64,000 bases of DNA from Chryseobacterium daeguense DSM 19388 (GCF_000430825.1 NZ_AUMT01000008.1:1-64000), one strand, 5' to 3'; shown: positions 33,292-42,749, counted from the stretch's first letter. The notes: generated from the letters alone by a model not told the origin. Made by a program: numbers and translations.

Positions 33292-34710
33292 TTATCTGTT
33301 AACTCTTCTTGGTTTAACAGCTGCTTCAGGGATATCCTGTACAGTTCTAAATCCGATGTAGCTTCTAGCTGAGTCTTTTCTTTCCCAGTCTCTAGCACCA
33401 GTCATCAACATATATCCTACGTCTTTCCAAGAACCTCCTCTTACAGACTTTCTTGTATCCGTCTTATCCTTGATAGAAGGATTTAAAGTAGATGCAAATC
33501 CGTAAGTAGAATTATTGTATCCAGATTCTGTCCATTCAGAAACGTTTCCAGCCATGTCAAATAACCCAAATCCATTTTTCTTAAACTTCTTAATTGGAGC
33601 TGTATATGTATAAGTACCTTTCTTGTCGTCTTCCATATAGTTACCTCTTTTTGGTTTGAAGTTTGCCAGGTAGCAACCTCTGTCATCCATTAAATATGGA
33701 CCACCCCAAGGGTAGGTAGCGTTTTGCATTCCGCCTCTTGCAGCATATTCCCATTCGATTTCCGTAGGAAGTCTGAACTGCAATGGCCTTTGTTTTCTTC
33801 TTTTTAAGCTTTCGTTGTAATCAGATTTTAATTTTGATCTGAAGTTACAGTAAGCTCTGGCCTGATCCCAGGTAACTCCTACTACAGGATAATCCTTGTA
33901 AGCCTTGTGCCAGAAATACTGCTCGAACAATGGCTCGTTATAAGCAAAATGGAAATCTTTTACCCATACAGTGGTATCAGGATAGATAGCAATACTTTCG
34001 CTTCTAAGGTAGTTTACACCTCTTTCTTTTTCAGCTAAAGCAGCATCCATATCTCCCCATCTGTATGTATATTTAAGTTTACTAACATCAAGGATTCTTT
34101 CATTAGAAATTCTGGAAGAAGCCGGTAAATACATTGATTCTAAAACCTCAGCGTATTCTACGTCCGGGTATTTAGTAGTATTCCAATGCAATGGAACTTT
34201 CCAGTCTAATTTTTTGGTAGGATCAAAGCTGTCATCTTCTCTTCCTCCCTGTCCTTCTAAATATTCCTGATATGGTGTTAAATTCTCTTCTTTTTGAGCA
34301 AGGTATGCATAATCTCCGATGCTTGTCCCTCTACCTTTACCTTCACCACCTTCTCCGGCAGCTTCAGCAAGAAGAGTTCTTGCAATAGAATCTCTTACAT
34401 AGTTAATGAACACCCTGTATTCTGCATTAGTAGTTTCCGCTTCATCCATGAAGAAAGAAGAAACAGTAACTGTTTTAAGGTTTGCTTTCTCAGGAGTATT
34501 GGTAGGATCCTGATCTGCAAGACCAGCTACGAACGATCCCGCAGGAATGGCAACCATTCCGTATGGTCTTTCCGCAACAAATGATTTTGTTTTTTCTCTT
34601 GGTATCAATTCTCCTTTTGTTCCCGGTTTACCCACTGAAGAGGCTCCCCCACCTGAACAAGATACCGATGCTACCGACGCAGACAATAATAAAAGAAATA
34701 TCCTTTTCAT
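33292..34710 (-). CDS. gldK: Type IX secretion / gliding lipoprotein GldK
   Basis: 472 residues. The lipobox SVSC ends the signal peptide. The rest is an FGE-sulfatase (SUMF1-like) fold: MVAIPAGSFVAG (about 53-64), FFMDEAETTNAEYRVF, QFRLPTEIEWEYAARGG (about 318-334), FDMAGNVSEWTESGYN and SVRGGSWKD. GldK pairs with GldN in the outer-membrane-associated ring. It begins the gldKLMN operon. The minus strand upstream shows TATATTTA, close to TAnnTTTG, about 20 bases before the start. Confidence 0.95.
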   Translation of the reverse strand: MKRIFLLLLSASVASVSCSGGGASSVGKPGTKGELIPREKTKSFVAERPYGMVAIPAGSFVAGLADQDPTNTPEKANLKTVTVSSFFMDEAETTNAEYRVFINYVRDSIARTLLAEAAGEGGEGKGRGTSIGDYAYLAQKEENLTPYQEYLEGQGGREDDSFDPTKKLDWKVPLHWNTTKYPDVEYAEVLESMYLPASSRISNERILDVSKLKYTYRWGDMDAALAEKERGVNYLRSESIAIYPDTTVWVKDFHFAYNEPLFEQYFWHKAYKDYPVVGVTWDQARAYCNFRSKLKSDYNESLKRRKQRPLQFRLPTEIEWEYAARGGMQNATYPWGGPYLMDDRGCYLANFKPKRGNYMEDDKKGTYTYTAPIKKFKKNGFGLFDMAGNVSEWTESGYNNSTYGFASTLNPSIKDKTDTRKSVRGGSWKDVGYMLMTGARDWERKDSARSYIGFRTVQDIPEAAVKPRRVNR

Positions 34711-34818
34711 GTTAATTTTTATAATTAAGCCGTAAATATATAATTTTTTTAAGAAACTTTTAAGATTTTTTTTGAAATAACGGAAGAAATCTAAATTTAT
34801 TTTATTTACAACAAATTT

Positions 34819-36672
34819 TTATTCCACCGTTACAGATTTCGCAAGGTTTCTCGGCTGATCTACATTAGCCCCTCTATATACAGCAATATAGTACGCTAAC
34901 AGCTGCAAAGGCACTGATGCAACGATCGGAGAGAAACACTCTGACGTTTCAGGAATTTCGATAACATAATCTGCCATCGCGCTTACCTGAGTATCTCCAT
35001 TATTTACAACAGCAATAATTTTCCCTTTTCTAGCCTTAATTTCCTGAACATTACTTACAATCTTATCATAATGTCCTTTTTTCGGAGCTATGATAACAAT
35101 AGGCATGTTTTCGTCAATTAACGCAATAGGACCGTGCTTCATTTCTGCAGCAGGGTAACCCTCAGCATGAATATAAGAGATTTCTTTTAATTTTAAAGCA
35201 CCTTCCAGTGCTGCAGGATAATTATATCCTCTTCCCAGATAAAGGAAATTAGTAGCGCTCACGAAGTCTTTTGCAATATTCTGAACAAGATCGTGTGTGC
35301 TGCTTAGAACATCTTCTATTTTTTTAGGAATAGCATCAAGCTCAGCAATAAGCCTCATGAAATCTGCATTTCCTAAGTTCCCGTTATGTTTACCTAATTT
35401 AAAGGCAATTAGTGTAAGAATCGTAAGCTGTGCAGTAAATGCTTTTGTAGAAGCCACCCCGATTTCAGGTCCTGCGTGAGTATAAGATCCCGCGTCTGTA
35501 ATTCTGGCGATAGATGAATCTACAACGTTACAGATACCATAGATAAATGCTCCTTTTTCTTTAGCCAGTTTTAAAGCAGCCATTGTATCAGCTGTTTCTC
35601 CTGATTGAGAAATTGCTATCACAACGTCTTTATCCGTGATAATAGGGTTCCTGTATCGGAATTCTGATGCGTATTCTACTTCAACTGGTATTCTTGCATA
35701 TTCTTCGATAAGATATTCCCCTATAAGACCGGCATGCCATGAAGTTCCGCAGGCAATGATGATGATTCTGTTCGCATTTTTGAATTTTTCGATATGATCC
35801 CAGATTCCTGCCATTTTGATTACCCCTTCATCTACTAGTAATCTACCTCTCATCGTATCATGAACTGATTTTGGCTGTTCGAAAATTTCTTTAAGCATAA
35901 AATGTTCGTAGCCTCCTTTTTCAATCTGTTCCAAACTCAACTTCAGCTCCTGAATTTCAGGCTCAATTTTAGAGTTATCATTAATTGTTCTGATGTCTAC
36001 CCCGGTTTCCAATGAAATAGTCGCCATGTGTCCTTCTTCAAGGTAGATGGCTTCCTTTGTAAATTCTACGAAAGGAGATGCATCAGATGCAATGAAATAT
36101 TCTTTTTCTCCGATTCCGATTGCTAAAGGAGATCCCAATCTTCCCACAACCAAAACTCCCGGATAATCTTCATGCATCACTGTAATAGCGTATGCTCCGT
36201 AAACTTCATTTAAAGCGTATCTTACGGCAGTCGGAAAATCTGTCTCAGCGTTCAGATCCATGAAATATTGGATAAGATTTACCAATACTTCAGTATCAGT
36301 TTCGGATTTAAAGGTAAATTCTTTTTCTGTAAGCATTGTTTTAATCGTATCATAGTTTTCAATAATACCATTATGAACAAGCCCTATTTTATTATTATTA
36401 GACAAATGCGGGTGAGAGTTTCTGTCACTCGGCACCCCGTGAGTTGCCCAACGTGTGTGTCCCATCCCGATTTTAGCCGTTCCTTTCAGCTGACCTGAGA
36501 TATTAACAAGGTCATCAACCTTACCTTTTGTTTTTTCAACCTCAAACTTATTGTTAGTGCTTTCCAGAACAATTCCGGCACTATCATATCCCCTGTATTC
36601 CAGTCTTCTAAGACCATTAATTACTACATCGTAAGCATCTTGAAAACCTGTATATCCTACAATTCCGCACAT
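34819..36672 (-). CDS. glmS: Glutamine-fructose-6-phosphate aminotransferase (isomerising)
   Basis: 617 residues, full length. The N-terminal Ntn-amidotransferase starts MCGIVGYTG, so Cys2 is the glutaminase nucleophile; RRLEYRGYDSAGI and GMGHTRWATHG follow. Two SIS domains (about 295-430 and 465-600) hold ISQSGETADTMAALK and LGRGYNYPAALEGALKLKEI. It makes glucosamine-6-phosphate for peptidoglycan and LPS. It follows the DUF4270 gene by 34 bases and may share its transcript. No glmS ribozyme space is present upstream. Confidence 0.97.
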   Translation of the reverse strand: MCGIVGYTGFQDAYDVVINGLRRLEYRGYDSAGIVLESTNNKFEVEKTKGKVDDLVNISGQLKGTAKIGMGHTRWATHGVPSDRNSHPHLSNNNKIGLVHNGIIENYDTIKTMLTEKEFTFKSETDTEVLVNLIQYFMDLNAETDFPTAVRYALNEVYGAYAITVMHEDYPGVLVVGRLGSPLAIGIGEKEYFIASDASPFVEFTKEAIYLEEGHMATISLETGVDIRTINDNSKIEPEIQELKLSLEQIEKGGYEHFMLKEIFEQPKSVHDTMRGRLLVDEGVIKMAGIWDHIEKFKNANRIIIIACGTSWHAGLIGEYLIEEYARIPVEVEYASEFRYRNPIITDKDVVIAISQSGETADTMAALKLAKEKGAFIYGICNVVDSSIARITDAGSYTHAGPEIGVASTKAFTAQLTILTLIAFKLGKHNGNLGNADFMRLIAELDAIPKKIEDVLSSTHDLVQNIAKDFVSATNFLYLGRGYNYPAALEGALKLKEISYIHAEGYPAAEMKHGPIALIDENMPIVIIAPKKGHYDKIVSNVQEIKARKGKIIAVVNNGDTQVSAMADYVIEIPETSECFSPIVASVPLQLLAYYIAVYRGANVDQPRNLAKSVTVE

Positions 36673-36706
36673 ATTATATTAAGTATTAAGTGTTTTAGTT
36701 CTAAAT

Positions 36707-38281
36707 TTATTTTGTACCATAAATAACTTTTAGTTGTACCCTGTTTGCATTTCCTGCTTCTGTTCCCACAAATACAGCTCTGCTTGTGTTGTATGGTGTG
36801 GAAGTAAACTTATATCCTGCCAAAGTACCATCTGTATTGCTTAAGAAAGCCCCCATATCAATTCTGAAATATATTGTAGATTTTTTAACAGGTTCATAAT
36901 CTGCCTTTTCTACAAGATCTTTTACAGACTTTGTAACCACGAACTCATAATATGATGGATTTTTATCCAAATCATACGCTTTATAAATGGAATATCCCGG
37001 AACTCCTGCTAAGTTTAATACATCATCTGTAAAATTTGTTACAGTTTTATTTGGGTCTGTTGCTTTACCATCTTTATATTTCTGTAAGAAAGTAAATACT
37101 GTGGGTTTTGCATAATTATTACTCCACGCAGTCTTATCTGTATAAATTCTGATTTTCGCACTGATGATACCGGCCTTATTATTTTGGTAAAGCTGTTTTA
37201 GCTCATTAATTGTCTCATCTTTAAGCTTAACACCAATTGAAGGACCTCCCATTCCTTGTAAAAAGAGCTTTGGAGCACCATTATTTTGGTCACCAATGGT
37301 AGCGGTTGACCACGCAGACCCCGCTCTGTTATATTCATATTGTCCGATATGTGCATTCCCGGCACCTAAAACAAATGAATATGTAGTTTGCGGTCTTGTT
37401 GTAGTACCATTTTCTGTCTTATCATATTTATAGTACATGATCAGCTCCATATCGTTTGGATTAAACTGGAACAAATATCCGTCTTCCTCATCCACAGAAA
37501 TTCTAAGTCCTTTAAAATATCTGATAAAGTTGGATGCATCCTGAAGCTCAGGCTGGTCTTTTTTAGCAATAATTTTTGACTGGAAAAAGTCTTTATCAAG
37601 CTTAATTCTGATTCCCGGAGCTGATGTAGAAAACAATGAGCTTCCGTCTGAATCTTTCGTTATGGTATGAGAAGTAATATTTCCTTTAAATTCTTTAGAA
37701 CCTAAAACGGTAGGATCATAAGCAAAAGTCTGATTAGATTTTACTGTATCCGAAGCACCTTTCAGGAATTCCGTTACTTCACGTACTTTTATGTTAAATG
37801 TTTTTTTAGCCTTACCATATTTTAGAACAGGATAAGAGTTCACTACTTTTTTGGCGTCTACATTTCCGTCAACCCCTGCAAATACAAAGCTCTCATCGGT
37901 AGTAGTAGTTACAGAATCCTGAGCATACGTAGGCTTCACTACCAATACTACAGAATCTACTGCTGCATTTGTTCCAAAATCAGGATCATAAGTGGATAAT
38001 CTTAGCTGAGTAAGGTAAGATGCTCTCTGCATCCCGAACTGCGGCTCATTAAAGGCACCCAGCACGGCAACACCCAATTTGGAAGCATCACTTCTGATAC
38101 TGTCATTATTATCAATATTAAAGGCAGTCACTTCAAAAGACTTTTCATTACCCTGCGCAGCTCCGTCCAGAAATAACTGCTCACCTAAAGAATCTGCATC
38201 CGGCTCACAATTATAAAGCACTGCACTTCCAAAAACCACCAGAGAAAATACGGTGATCGCTTTTTTAATAGTATGGATCAT
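36707..38281 (-). CDS. DUF4270 lipoprotein
   Basis: 524 residues. The N-terminal lipobox LYNC is followed by the DUF4270 beta-rich domain, with EQLFLDGAAQGNEKSFEVTA near the start, GAFNEPQFGMQRASYLTQLR (the family's 'phase' block) and the closing FTSTPYNTSRAVFVGTEAGN. Function is unknown; an outer-membrane role is likely from the lipobox. The gene sits 14 bases after the glycogen-synthase-like gene and 34 before glmS, an order that I recall as conserved in Chryseobacterium, suggesting a link to envelope or carbohydrate metabolism. Confidence 0.88.
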   Translation of the reverse strand: MIHTIKKAITVFSLVVFGSAVLYNCEPDADSLGEQLFLDGAAQGNEKSFEVTAFNIDNNDSIRSDASKLGVAVLGAFNEPQFGMQRASYLTQLRLSTYDPDFGTNAAVDSVVLVVKPTYAQDSVTTTTDESFVFAGVDGNVDAKKVVNSYPVLKYGKAKKTFNIKVREVTEFLKGASDTVKSNQTFAYDPTVLGSKEFKGNITSHTITKDSDGSSLFSTSAPGIRIKLDKDFFQSKIIAKKDQPELQDASNFIRYFKGLRISVDEEDGYLFQFNPNDMELIMYYKYDKTENGTTTRPQTTYSFVLGAGNAHIGQYEYNRAGSAWSTATIGDQNNGAPKLFLQGMGGPSIGVKLKDETINELKQLYQNNKAGIISAKIRIYTDKTAWSNNYAKPTVFTFLQKYKDGKATDPNKTVTNFTDDVLNLAGVPGYSIYKAYDLDKNPSYYEFVVTKSVKDLVEKADYEPVKKSTIYFRIDMGAFLSNTDGTLAGYKFTSTPYNTSRAVFVGTEAGNANRVQLKVIYGTK

Positions 38282-38295
38282 TAAAATGTGTTTTT

Positions 38296-39066
38296 TTAAT
38301 AAAGTTGATTTATAGAATCTACGGTAAGATAATCTGATTTCGGAGTTGCAGTCTCGTTGAAGACCTTATCCAGGTCCTCATCCAGGAATTCATCTCCTTT
38401 TACCACCATATCTACGTAGTTCATGCTTTCGATTACAAAAGTTTTAACACTAGGATTATCTAACGCTTTTAACCCTGAAATATTATCAAACTTCAGTTTT
38501 TCATCAATATTTGAAGCTAACGCCGCATCCTTTTCATTATATAGTGACAGGACGATTTTAGCGTCTTTAAAATAAGTATCAGATTCGTAATACGTTTTCA
38601 GATAAATCGGAACGAAAGAAGCCATCCACCCGTTAAGATGAATCACATCAGGAACCCAGTTCAGCTTCTTGATGGTTTCAATAACTCCTCTGGCAAAGAA
38701 AATCGCTCTCTCGTCGTTATCTTCGAAAGGATTTCCTTCATCATCCACGTAATATTGTTTTCTTTTGAAGTATTCTTCGTTGTCGATAAAGTAAACCTGA
38801 AGCCTTTCCCCCGGAAGCGACGCTACTTTAATAATAAGAGGCTGATCCAGATCATTAATAATAATATTCATTCCCGAAAGGCGGATCACCTCGTGTAGCT
38901 GGAATTTTCTTTCACTTATTTGTCCAAATCTTGGCATAAAAACTCTTACATCATTGCCTTCATTGTGCATCTTAAGTGCCATTTTGTTTACCACTGCAGC
39001 CATATTTGTATCTTCCTGATATGGATACATCTCTGTAGTAATGTACAGTATTTTTTGATTCGGCAT
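38296..39066 (-). CDS. Glycogen-synthase-like N-terminal domain protein (GT5)
   Basis: 256 residues. It carries only the N-terminal Rossmann-like half of GT5 glycogen/starch synthases: KILYITTEMYPYQEDTNMAA (the synthase 'KxGGL' site is replaced), NDVRVFMPRFG, DNEEYFKRKQYY, NDERAIFFARGVIE and PDVIHLNGWMASFVPIYLKT. The C-terminal half with the nucleotide-sugar site is absent, so catalysis as a glycogen synthase is unlikely. Homologues of this length are frequent in Flavobacteriia, so it is not a recent truncation. The 14-base gap to DUF4270 indicates an operon that continues towards glmS. Role unknown; carbohydrate binding or regulation are options. Confidence 0.8.
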   Translation of the reverse strand: MPNQKILYITTEMYPYQEDTNMAAVVNKMALKMHNEGNDVRVFMPRFGQISERKFQLHEVIRLSGMNIIINDLDQPLIIKVASLPGERLQVYFIDNEEYFKRKQYYVDDEGNPFEDNDERAIFFARGVIETIKKLNWVPDVIHLNGWMASFVPIYLKTYYESDTYFKDAKIVLSLYNEKDAALASNIDEKLKFDNISGLKALDNPSVKTFVIESMNYVDMVVKGDEFLDEDLDKVFNETATPKSDYLTVDSINQLY

Positions 39067-39219
39067 AAATTTCTATCTAATTTTTGTAAAAATGCTTTAA
39101 TGTGCAAAATTACAAAAAAACATCCAACATTATTTTAATTAACATTTTTTTACGATAATTCCCTTCGTAAAATTATTAAAACTGCTCCTTATCGTGTAAT
39201 AATTATATGATATTTTTAG

Positions 39220-39227
39220 TATTTTTG
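39220..39227 (+). promoter_or_regulatory. TAnnTTTG element for panC
   Basis: TATTTTTG lies 21 bases before the start codon; an upstream TTG is not obvious. Confidence 0.4.
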
Positions 39228-39247
39228 AATTACTATTAAAATAAACT

Positions 39248-40096
39248 ATGGAAGTTTTAAAAAGCAAAAAAATTCTTCAGGATTTCATTGAAAGACAGAA
39301 AGAAATGGGCAAAAAAATAGGTTTTGCACCTACCATGGGAGCCCTTCATAATGGCCATTTATCGCTTTATAAAGCAGCAAGAGACGAAAATGATTTAGTT
39401 ATATCATCAATTTTTGTTAATCCTACCCAATTCAATAATCCGGAAGATCTTGAAAAATACCCCAGAGATATCAACAGAGATATATTAATTCTTGAAAACT
39501 CCGGTCTTGTGGATGCGGTCTACATTCCCGAGGTCATTGATATTTATCCGGAAAAGACTGAAAGCCAGCATTATGACTTCGATGGTCTTGAAAACGAAAT
39601 GGAAGGAAAATCCAGGCCGGGCCATTTTGACGGTGTGGGTACCGTGGTGGAAGAGCTTTTTCATCAGGTAAAACCGGATAATGCTTATTTCGGTGAGAAA
39701 GATTTCCAGCAATTGGCCATTATTAAAAAAATGGTGGAAAAGAAAAAACTTTTAATCAATATAAAAGGAGTTCCCATTTACAGGGCAGAAAACGGATTAG
39801 CTTTAAGCTCAAGAAATCAGAGATTGCATGAAGACCGAAGAGAAGCGTCAAAAGTGATCTATGAAACGTTGAAAAAAGTCAATGAATGGTTCAGAGTTAT
39901 TACAATTCCCGAGATTAAAGAAAGAGTTCAGGATATTTTTGACAATCAAAAAGGCATGCAGCTGGAATATTTCCTGATTGCAGATGAAGAAACACTAAAA
40001 GAAACAGATTTTTTTTATAAAGACAGGAATTTCAGAGCGTTTATTGTTGTTGTGGTGGATGGAGTGAGATTGATTGATAATATGCATTTGGATTAA
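39248..40096 (+). CDS. panC: Pantothenate synthetase
   Basis: 282 residues, standard length. The nucleotidyltransferase HxGH motif is in PTMGALHNGHLSL (His34, His37). Other family blocks are SIFVNPTQFNNPEDLEKYPR, RPGHFDGVGTVVEELFHQVK, YFGEKDFQQLAII and AENGLALSSRNQRL. It condenses pantoate and beta-alanine with ATP in coenzyme A synthesis. It stands alone, divergent from the glycogen-synthase-like gene, and is followed by an inverted repeat and the tRNA array on the other strand. Confidence 0.97.
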   Translation: MEVLKSKKILQDFIERQKEMGKKIGFAPTMGALHNGHLSLYKAARDENDLVISSIFVNPTQFNNPEDLEKYPRDINRDILILENSGLVDAVYIPEVIDIYPEKTESQHYDFDGLENEMEGKSRPGHFDGVGTVVEELFHQVKPDNAYFGEKDFQQLAIIKKMVEKKKLLINIKGVPIYRAENGLALSSRNQRLHEDRREASKVIYETLKKVNEWFRVITIPEIKERVQDIFDNQKGMQLEYFLIADEETLKETDFFYKDRNFRAFIVVVVDGVRLIDNMHLD

Positions 40097-40227
40097 AAAC
40101 TGGAGTTGAGATTGAGGCTAAGATTAAGATTGAAATAAACTTGTCTTATATAAGGTATAATGCGTTGCTTTTTTGGAAGTGACGTTTTTTATTTAAATTT
40201 AATTCTCCCTGTTTTACTTTAACACCT

Positions 40228-40332
40228 GAGATCCTTCGACTTCGCTCAGGATGACATCGCTAATACTACCCGTAACAATGAGTGCTATGATTTACCAGTG
40301 TCATCCTGAGTGCGAAGCAGTCGAAGGATCTC
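40228..40332. repeat. Long inverted repeat, member 1 of a dispersed family
   Basis: GAGATCCTTCGAC (40228-40240) pairs with GTCGAAGGATCTC (40320-40332), continuing inward with CTCAGGATGACA against TGTCATCCTGAG. The loop starts TCGCTAATACTA. The build matches the repeat at 51461-51541. Confidence 0.85.
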
Positions 40333-40383
40333 ACAAATTATCATAAAGAATCCCGGATCAGGAAAAGGATTACACAAAAAATC

Positions 40384-40407
40384 AAAGGCTTCCTGAAGGA
40401 AGCCTTT
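40384..40407 (-). terminator. Terminator of the tRNA array
   Basis: On the minus strand AAAGGCTTCC-TTCA-GGAAGCCTTT is followed by GATTTTTTG. It lies downstream of the tRNA genes in their direction of transcription. Confidence 0.8.
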
Positions 40408-40463
40408 GAAACACCAAATCACAAAATATTAATATGAAAAAAATTTACTTTTCAGTAAACTTG

Positions 40464-40536
40464 TGACCCGGCTGGGATTCGAACCCAGGACCCATACATT
40501 AAAAGTGTATTGCTCTACCAGCTGAGCTACCGAGTC
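40464..40536 (-). tRNA. tRNA-Lys (anticodon TTT), copy 1
   Basis: 73 bases. The acceptor stem GACTCGG/CCGGGTC with discriminator A, a T-arm GGTTCGAATCC, and anticodon stem ATACA/TGTAT around CTTTTAA give anticodon TTT. Identical to the copy at 40730. Confidence 0.95.
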
Positions 40537-40610
40537 GGCCACAATTAATAACGATAGATATAAAATTAAATTTTAACCTCGAAACTAATTATTTCAATTT
40601 TTCTGCAGTG

Positions 40611-40693
40611 TGCCTGCGACTGGACTCGAACCAGCACATCCTTAGGAAACCACCCCCTCAAGATGGCGTGTCTACCAATTTCACCACGCAGGC
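40611..40693 (-). tRNA. tRNA-Leu (anticodon GAG)
   Basis: 83 bases with a long variable arm. The acceptor GCCTGCG/CGCAGGC, D-arm AAATTGGTAGACACG, anticodon stem CCATC/GGTGG around TTGAGGG (anticodon GAG), T-arm GGTTCGAGTCC. Confidence 0.95.
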
Positions 40694-40729
40694 AATTAAA
40701 TTACAAAAAATCCAGTAATTTATTGCGAG

Positions 40730-40802
40730 TGACCCGGCTGGGATTCGAACCCAGGACCCATACATTAAAAGTGTATTGCTCTACCAGCTGAGCTACCGAG
40801 TC
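40730..40802 (-). tRNA. tRNA-Lys (anticodon TTT), copy 2
   Basis: 73 bases, sequence identical to copy 1, including the flanking GAGTCGGCCAC side. First gene of the Lys-Leu-Lys array. Confidence 0.95.
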
Positions 40803-40917
40803 GGCCACTTTATTATCAAGTTTTCATTTGAATAATGTCCCTTGTTTTAAGTGGTGCAAAGATATAGCTTTTTTTTATTTCTCAAAACTTTTTCGCAAAT
40901 TTGTTTAAAAAAAATTC

Positions 40918-41433
40918 ATGATAATTTCACTGGTCGGATACATGGGAAGTGGCAAATCTCACATTTCCAAAATATTAAGCGAAAAACTCAATTTTAAATT
41001 AATTGACCTCGATAAAGAGATTTCTAAAAGAAATAAATTAACCATTCCTGAAATCTTCGAGAAAAGGGGAGAAATCTACTTTAGAAAGCTGGAAAGAGAG
41101 GCGTTGGAAGAGATTCTGGCAACGGAGGAAAATGTGGTATTAAGCCTGGGCGGCGGTACCCCGGTTTACTATAATAATATGGAAATTATTAATCATAATT
41201 CCAGGAGTGTTTTCCTGAGAGCATCCGTAGGTACTTTATCCGAAAGGCTCTTAAAACAGAAAGAAAAAAGACCGTTAATTGCTAACATTTCTGATGAAGA
41301 ACTTCCTGAATTTATCGCCAAGCATTTATTTGAAAGAAATCAGTTTTACAACAAGGCAGAACTTAATGTAAATACAGACAACAGAGAACCGGAAAATATC
41401 GTTAGTGAGATAATAGAAAAGCTCTATCTCTAG
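40918..41433 (+). CDS. aroK: Shikimate kinase
   Basis: 171 residues. The P-loop GYMGSGKS (7-14), the shikimate-binding acidic residues in LIDLDKEI, the Arg of EIYFRKLER, the family Gly-rich block LSLGGGTP and the lid region KEKRPLI are all present. It phosphorylates shikimate in aromatic amino acid synthesis. It starts divergently from the tRNA array and converges on the S4-domain gene, with 19 bases between stops. Confidence 0.96.
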   Translation: MIISLVGYMGSGKSHISKILSEKLNFKLIDLDKEISKRNKLTIPEIFEKRGEIYFRKLEREALEEILATEENVVLSLGGGTPVYYNNMEIINHNSRSVFLRASVGTLSERLLKQKEKRPLIANISDEELPEFIAKHLFERNQFYNKAELNVNTDNREPENIVSEIIEKLYL

Positions 41434-41452
41434 AGCCTTATTATTTTCAAAA

Positions 41453-41890
41453 TTAATCTTCGTCTTCAGAATCAGAATCTTTTTCACCAAAAAAATCGTC
41501 CCAGTCTGTAAAATCCGATGCGACATCATTTTCTACATAGTCGTCCATTTCACGCCTGTCTTTTTTAGTGGGCCTCCCTTCTCCTTTTATTCTGTAGTAA
41601 TCCTGGGACATTTTGCGTATTTTCAGCAATTCATACTGCTCCTTATCGGTAACATCTTTTATATGAAGCGGAACCAGTTTTGCCCCGATTCTGCTTTTAG
41701 GAATCTGGATTACTTTTATTTTATAATCAATTTGATTTTTACGGATCTTAATAACATCCCCCTCCTTTACCTCTTTAGAAGACTTCACCACAGACTCGCC
41801 GATGGAAACTCTGTTCTTCTTAATTTCCTCAGTAGCAATGGTTCTGGTCTTATAAAAACGAATACTCCATAAAAATTTATCTATTCTCAT
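41453..41890 (-). CDS. S4-domain RNA-binding protein, Hsp15/HslR type
   Basis: 145 residues. The N-terminal S4 domain reads MRIDKFLWSIRFYKTRTIAT with the Hsp15-type RIDKFLW signature, then VKEGDVIKIRK. The tail is a long acidic stretch (DDYVENDVASDFTDWDDFFG) not found in Escherichia coli Hsp15. Hsp15 binds nascent-chain-blocked 50S subunits after heat stress; an equivalent ribosome-rescue role is likely. It converges with aroK and is divergent from the next lipoprotein. Confidence 0.9.
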   Translation of the reverse strand: MRIDKFLWSIRFYKTRTIATEEIKKNRVSIGESVVKSSKEVKEGDVIKIRKNQIDYKIKVIQIPKSRIGAKLVPLHIKDVTDKEQYELLKIRKMSQDYYRIKGEGRPTKKDRREMDDYVENDVASDFTDWDDFFGEKDSDSEDED

Positions 41891-41947
41891 AATTTTTTAT
41901 ACTTTTGTCGTTATATTATTTGTAAAGTAATTAAAGTTTTTTGAAAA

Positions 41948-42706
41948 ATGAAAAAAATATTTTTATATATCCTGGCTGGATCTCTTTGTTTCACGGCATG
42001 TAAAAAGGATGATGATGAAGTGGCAACTTTTACAGAGCCGGAAGATATCGCAACAAGGAATTCTTATGACCAGCAGGCGATCAATAAGTTCATGGATGAA
42101 AATTATCTTGATACCCAGGGAAATATAAAAACATTTAGCTCTACAGATACTGCAGATGATAATTATAAAAAATTGTCCCAGCTGAATCCGGTAACGCTTC
42201 CTTCAGGGGTGATCTATATTGTAAGAGACGGCGCGCAGCCTAATCCGGGTAAAGCAATTGAACCGAACAGCCAGATCAAAACAATGATAAGAGCTACTTA
42301 TTATCTTGCAACGGATACGGATGGCAATGTGGCATTCAGCCCTGCATATACAGGAACTCTTTTAAATACAATTAATGGTTCCGGTTCACCTGTAACGGAT
42401 CCGATGTGGTATTATGTTAAAAAATCTTTCTTGACAAATGCTACTACGGATGCAGCAAAACAAAGAAGCTATTATGAAATCGAAGGTTTACAAGAAGGTT
42501 TGAAATATTTTAAATCTTTCGATAACAGGCCAGACGGTGATCCTTACAATCTTCAGGGGGTGATTATCGTTCCTTCAAAAGCTGCTTTTGCAAGGGATCT
42601 TCATTACAATTATATTGGTGTGAATCTTCAAAACAGATGTTTTGTTTTCAACTTCCAGCTTTATGATGCAGTAACAAGACCGACGAGTCAGGAAAAAAGT
42701 AAATAA
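41948..42706 (+). CDS. Lipoprotein with FKBP-like fold pattern
   Basis: 252 residues. The lipobox FTAC starts the mature protein. QQAINKFMDENYLDTQGNIK and the later EIEGLQEGLKYFKSFDNR plus GVIIVPSKAAFARD match the FKBP-type lipoproteins of Flavobacteriia (GldI-like relatives), where the latter segment is the isomerase core. The normally aromatic active-site residues are not clearly kept, so peptidyl-prolyl isomerase activity is uncertain. Outer-membrane or periplasmic location is likely from the lipobox. The 57-base gap to the S4-domain gene is divergent. Confidence 0.7.
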   Translation: MKKIFLYILAGSLCFTACKKDDDEVATFTEPEDIATRNSYDQQAINKFMDENYLDTQGNIKTFSSTDTADDNYKKLSQLNPVTLPSGVIYIVRDGAQPNPGKAIEPNSQIKTMIRATYYLATDTDGNVAFSPAYTGTLLNTINGSGSPVTDPMWYYVKKSFLTNATTDAAKQRSYYEIEGLQEGLKYFKSFDNRPDGDPYNLQGVIIVPSKAAFARDLHYNYIGVNLQNRCFVFNFQLYDAVTRPTSQEKSK

Positions 42707-42707
42707 T

Positions 42708-42737
42708 AAAAAGCGCTTCTGGTTGAAGCGCTTTTTT
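42708..42737. terminator. Bidirectional terminator between lipoprotein and glutamate-synthase-like gene
   Basis: AAAAAGCGCTT-CTGGTTG-AAGCGCTTTTT forms a symmetric stem with A and T runs on both sides. Confidence 0.9.
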
Positions 42738-42749
42738 ATGTTTTAAAAT

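Larger units (their letters stand above)
40097..40463. other. Gene-free region with inverted repeat and tRNA terminator
   Basis: A low-complexity purine tract, the long imperfect inverted repeat at 40228-40332 and the tRNA-operon terminator at 40384-40407. No protein gene is seen. Confidence 0.7.

Noticed and set aside
36673..36706. glmS ribozyme upstream of glmS
   Set aside because: Only 34 bases separate glmS from the preceding gene, too few for the ribozyme, and no matching core is seen.
40464..40802. CRISPR array, suggested by the repeated segment
   Set aside because: The repeat is two copies of a tRNA-Lys gene with a tRNA-Leu between them; cloverleaf and anticodons are clear.
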